Origin: Lachnospiraceae bacterium
GTDB taxonomy: Bacteria > Bacillota > Clostridia > Lachnospirales > Lachnospiraceae
Assembly: GCA_009774625.1 (NCBI GenBank)
Contig: VSOB01000006.1
Coordinates: 10,873 to 74,872, forward strand
Reading direction: 5' to 3'
DNA: 64,000 nt
Below the pieces are notes generated by a model. It searched no databases and was not told where the DNA came from. It saw nothing but the letters and a program-made list of their open reading frames with translations. Position numbers and translations under genes: made by a program. Of the stretch, positions 61,115-64,000 are shown piece by piece. Position 1 is the stretch's first letter; every line of letters starts with the position of its first letter.

Positions 61115-62545
61115 TTAACGGAGCAGCGCCAGGACTTCCTCCAGAGAAGGTTCGGCCAGATCCGCCGTCAGGTGCGGAAGATACCGGCAGGCTTCATAAA
61201 GAGCGGGCGCCACATGCTGCTGGACGCCTGCCACATGGTGAATGTAAGGCCCGGTCACCACCTTATGCTCCAGACGGGGCCAGTCCCTGAACTCAATCCA
61301 GCCGTAGGTGCCGCCTGTGGCAGGGCCGGGAACCGTTCTGCCTTCTGCGATCAGCAGACGGTAATCGCTCTCCGAACAGTCAAACCGCATAAGGGTGACG
61401 GGAGAATCCTCCAGCAGGAAGTTGCCTACAGTGGGCCGGCCTTCGTCAAAGTTGCAGCCGATCACCGGCCTGGTATCTTTTGCGGCAACGGAACGGGGAA
61501 AGACCCCGCAGTGCCAGAACAGTTCCGCATTGTTGTTTTCAGGATGCCGCATGGTAATATCCGCAAAGAATGAGGACCTCTCCCAGTGGGTGGACGCCTG
61601 TGCGATGACAGAGGTAATGGCGCCGTGCACATCGGTTTCGCAGACAACGGGAAGGCCGGAATCGGTCAGCTCTGAAAAAGCAAAGCAGGAGGCGATACCG
61701 CCGATGTCCCGCATAGGGCCCCAGCAACTGGAAGCAATGGCCTGTACCTGTGTTTCTTCGGCCCATCCGCGGATGGCCTGGATCAGCGCCGCCGTGCGCA
61801 GCAGTGCATCGTCGTCCACAAGCACCCGGAAATTCTCTTTATAATAGGAAACCATATCTGTCAGATCGCTGCCTTTGCCGGAAAGAATGGCATCAAATCG
61901 CTGTTTCAGCTCAATCATGGTAACAGGCACCACCTCTGTGCCGAATTTTTCCAGAAGTTCCAGTTCATTGCATTTGACTGACCAGAACGGTTCCGGCCGC
62001 ACACCGATCTGGCCGATACGAAGATGCCGCATGCTTTTTACGATCTGCGCAGCGGCAAGAAACGTATTCATAGTACGCTGAAATACCGGATCCTCCAGTG
62101 TGCAGTTTGTCATATAAGTAAAAGGCACACCAAACTGGCGCAGAATCTTTCCGGTGGCCATCAGGCCGCATTGACTGTCGGTACAGCGGTTGCCGGCGGC
62201 GTCGGGAGAGGCATCCCGCGGCGCCCAGAGAAGCAGCGGTTTGCCGGTCAGCTTACCGATTTTGGCGATGGCATCCTCGGTTCCGAAATTGCAGTGCGGG
62301 GTAAACAGGGCATCCACTTTCTGTTCCAGCATATAATCGGCCACTTTTCCGGCGTCCAGACCGCTGTAAATGATGCCTTCTTCATTGAGAAAATCAATGT
62401 TGACAAACGCAATGCCCATTTCTGTTAATTTCTGTTCAATTGCCCGTTTGTTGGCCTGCGCAATGTCCACATTGCAGAAATATTCACCGGTGAGATTCCG
62501 GCGGGTAGGGACAACGCCCAGTGTAAGTGCATGTTTTTTCTTCAT
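61115..62545 (-). CDS. L-fucose/L-arabinose isomerase-fold protein
   Basis: A 476-residue protein resembling the fucose/arabinose isomerase superfamily: N-terminal LGVVPTRRNLTGEYFCN, WAPRDASPDA, GQIGVRPEPFWSVKCNE, the acidic ETDVHGAITS segment, and HHVAGVQQHVAPAL near the C-terminus, with Glu, Asp and His residues suited to bind a divalent metal. It probably interconverts aldose and ketose forms of an unidentified sugar that the PfkB kinase then phosphorylates. AAAGGCGA precedes ATG 62545. Confidence 0.8.
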   Translation of the reverse strand: MKKKHALTLGVVPTRRNLTGEYFCNVDIAQANKRAIEQKLTEMGIAFVNIDFLNEEGIIYSGLDAGKVADYMLEQKVDALFTPHCNFGTEDAIAKIGKLTGKPLLLWAPRDASPDAAGNRCTDSQCGLMATGKILRQFGVPFTYMTNCTLEDPVFQRTMNTFLAAAQIVKSMRHLRIGQIGVRPEPFWSVKCNELELLEKFGTEVVPVTMIELKQRFDAILSGKGSDLTDMVSYYKENFRVLVDDDALLRTAALIQAIRGWAEETQVQAIASSCWGPMRDIGGIASCFAFSELTDSGLPVVCETDVHGAITSVIAQASTHWERSSFFADITMRHPENNNAELFWHCGVFPRSVAAKDTRPVIGCNFDEGRPTVGNFLLEDSPVTLMRFDCSESDYRLLIAEGRTVPGPATGGTYGWIEFRDWPRLEHKVVTGPYIHHVAGVQQHVAPALYEACRYLPHLTADLAEPSLEEVLALLR

Positions 62546-62585
62546 GGTTTTCGCCTTTCTACATCAAAATCAGAGTGTTGTATAT

Positions 62586-62599
62586 TTTGCTATAGTAAA
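62586..62599. promoter_or_regulatory. Candidate ROK operator
   Basis: TTTGCTATAGTAAA, a near-palindrome (six of seven base pairs), lies 40 bases before the isomerase start, in the 111-base gap after the ROK gene. It overlaps the only -10-like sequence there (TATAGC on the minus strand). Confidence 0.35.
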
Positions 62600-62656
62600 G
62601 CATGCATACCAAACCGGGCTCCCCTGCCTGCTTGAAATTTCTGCTGTTACTTTCTT

Positions 62657-63889
62657 TTATGTGCGGGTATGACCATTGTCATAAAGCACTTCGGCCAGAA
62701 AATCATCCAGACACATATCTAGTGCACAGAAGGCGGCTCCCAGCATGGGAGCGGCTGCCGTCAGCGTGGAATAACGAATTTTTGTCTGGCACATGGGAAA
62801 AATATTTTCCCGGAAATAGGTTTCAAATATTTCCTTCCAGAGTGTGCCGTCCTCCAGCAGACCTCCGTATAAAATCAATACATCCGGTTCCAGAAGGGTG
62901 CACATGGAAGCACAGGCGCTGCCCAGCAGTTTGCCCAGTTGTTCAAAAAGACGCAGGCAGAGCGGGTCGCCTCTGAGGGCATGATCCCGGATGGTATCAT
63001 AGAGAGAAGCATCAAAGATATAGGGATTGACGTCAGTGACAGCCCCCTGCCGGACAGCCTCCAGAAATTGCCGGGGGATGCCCAGTCTGGAAGCGTACAT
63101 TTCCAGACAGCCCCGTTTGCCGCAGTTACAGAGAGTGCCTCCCGGATAAACGGTAATATGGCCCAGCTCACACTGATGCATACCGCTGCTGTAGTAATGC
63201 CTGGAATCATGGGTAAATGCCATGCCAACGCCATATTGCAGCGTAACCAGCGCTATGTTTTTGCAGGCGCTGCCCGCGATGATTCCCATTCGTTTCTCGG
63301 CTTCCAGAACACATTCGCTGTCATGGTAGACGAATACGGGAAGCTGCAGCCGGGTTTCCAGCATACGCCGGATTTCGAGATTTTCCCATTTTTCGGAAAA
63401 GATACTGTGGAGCAGGACACCGTTCTGCAGATCCACGCTGCCGGCTACAGATACGCCGATGGCCAGTATCCGCTTTTCCTGCTTTGATCCGGAGGAAAAT
63501 TCCTGTACCATGCTGCACATATCCTGTATGACATGTTCCGGATCTTCTATGGCTATGCTGCGGGAGCAGATTTCTTCTCCGCGCAGGTTGATCAGAATCC
63601 CGCAGGTGTGGCTCAGGGTCAGATCAATTCCCACCAGAAAATAATCCTGAGGATTCAGTTCCAGCTCAGTGGGGGCTTTGCCGATGCTGCCGTTTTGAAT
63701 GCTTCCTTCCACCGCGATTCCCGCAGATAATAAAAGGTTGGAAAACTGAGAAACAGTGCCCCAGCTCAGCCCGGTTTCTTCCTGAATCCGACGGCGGGTG
63801 GTGGAGCCGTTTTTCTGAATTGAACAGAAGATGCTGCGTAAATTGTGGATTTTCAAAGCGGAAATATCGGAAGATATATTTTTTTTCAT
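62657..63889 (-). CDS. ROK-family transcriptional regulator (NagC/XylR type)
   Basis: A 410-residue protein. The N-terminal winged helix (about 12-75) includes RRRIQEETGLSWGTVSQFSNLLL. The C-terminal ROK domain has VGIDLTLSHTCGILINL, an E-x-G-H motif in QCELGHITVYPGG and the zinc-binding CNCGKRGCLEM. It probably represses the isomerase and kinase genes in the absence of their sugar. ATG 63889 lacks a clear ribosome site. About 110 bases of upstream sequence to the window edge show no recognisable gene. Confidence 0.9.
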   Translation of the reverse strand: MKKNISSDISALKIHNLRSIFCSIQKNGSTTRRRIQEETGLSWGTVSQFSNLLLSAGIAVEGSIQNGSIGKAPTELELNPQDYFLVGIDLTLSHTCGILINLRGEEICSRSIAIEDPEHVIQDMCSMVQEFSSGSKQEKRILAIGVSVAGSVDLQNGVLLHSIFSEKWENLEIRRMLETRLQLPVFVYHDSECVLEAEKRMGIIAGSACKNIALVTLQYGVGMAFTHDSRHYYSSGMHQCELGHITVYPGGTLCNCGKRGCLEMYASRLGIPRQFLEAVRQGAVTDVNPYIFDASLYDTIRDHALRGDPLCLRLFEQLGKLLGSACASMCTLLEPDVLILYGGLLEDGTLWKEIFETYFRENIFPMCQTKIRYSTLTAAAPMLGAAFCALDMCLDDFLAEVLYDNGHTRT

Positions 63890-64000
63890 ACTTTATGCCA
63901 GACCGCCGCTCTGTGCGGTTTCCTTTCTATTCCTTCGGTTAAAGTCAGTGAAAGCGTGTATTATGCATCGGTTTTGCTCTCACTGTACCAATAATATCAC

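Overview
The window is a stretch of chromosome from a Gram-positive, endospore-forming, probably motile anaerobe of the class Clostridia, most likely family Lachnospiraceae. The evidence is gene content: sporulation genes (spoVG, spoVT, a spoIID/spoIIQ-like pair, sipL), the paired glycogen genes glgC-glgD, a T-box leader before ileS, a chemoreceptor, two flagellar-sigma-type promoters, strong AGGAGG ribosome sites and sigma-A promoters. No rRNA, tRNA, CRISPR array, prophage or insertion sequence was seen.

Layout. 1-7.8 kb: a partial DUF402 gene on the minus strand, then a complete F-type ATP synthase operon (atpZ-like, atpI-like, atpB-E-F-H-A-G-D-C) with promoter and terminator; its c subunit carries the sodium-binding residue set. 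7.8-15.5 kb: two unknown membrane proteins, a methyltransferase, a large unknown membrane-anchored protein, and a queuosine-precursor transporter with a long structured leader. 15.7-20.8 kb (minus): prs, a DnaC/DnaI-like helicase loader, a DnaD-domain protein and murC, with six DnaA-box-like sites between dnaD and murC. 20.9-28 kb (plus): glgC-glgD-spoVG, then pth-mfd. 28-35 kb: a chemoreceptor followed by a REC-GGDEF-EAL-REC protein, a small alarmone synthetase, spoVT and nicotinate phosphoribosyltransferase. 35-44 kb: ileS under T-box control, glycogen phosphorylase and an aconitase-family hydratase. 43.6-50 kb: a protein with calcium-loop-like repeats behind a sigma-28-type promoter, the spoIID/spoIIQ-like pair, a GIY-YIG protein, an amidohydrolase and a GH9-like lipoprotein. 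50-59 kb: ddl-murF, a PlsC acyltransferase, a PrcB-like lipoprotein, an unknown gene coupled to pyrC-pyrK-pyrD, and sipL. 59-64 kb (minus): a second gene behind a sigma-28-type promoter and a small sugar locus (PfkB kinase, fucose-isomerase-fold protein, ROK regulator).

How the parts fit. Most of the window is housekeeping: energy, replication, wall precursors (murC, ddl, murF), glycogen turnover (glgC, glgD, glgP), pyrimidine synthesis and sporulation. The less explained material is a ~43-45-base hairpin repeat placed on the stop codons of three unrelated genes, the DnaA-box cluster at the helicase-loader operon, two unknown proteins that appear to belong to the flagellar regulon, a set of enzyme-like surface or sporulation proteins that have lost catalytic residues (SpoIID, SpoIIQ, GH9-like, C39-like), and several structured leaders. 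I did not find a clearly new multi-gene defence or mobile system. All calls are by reading the sequence; no database or folding search was run.
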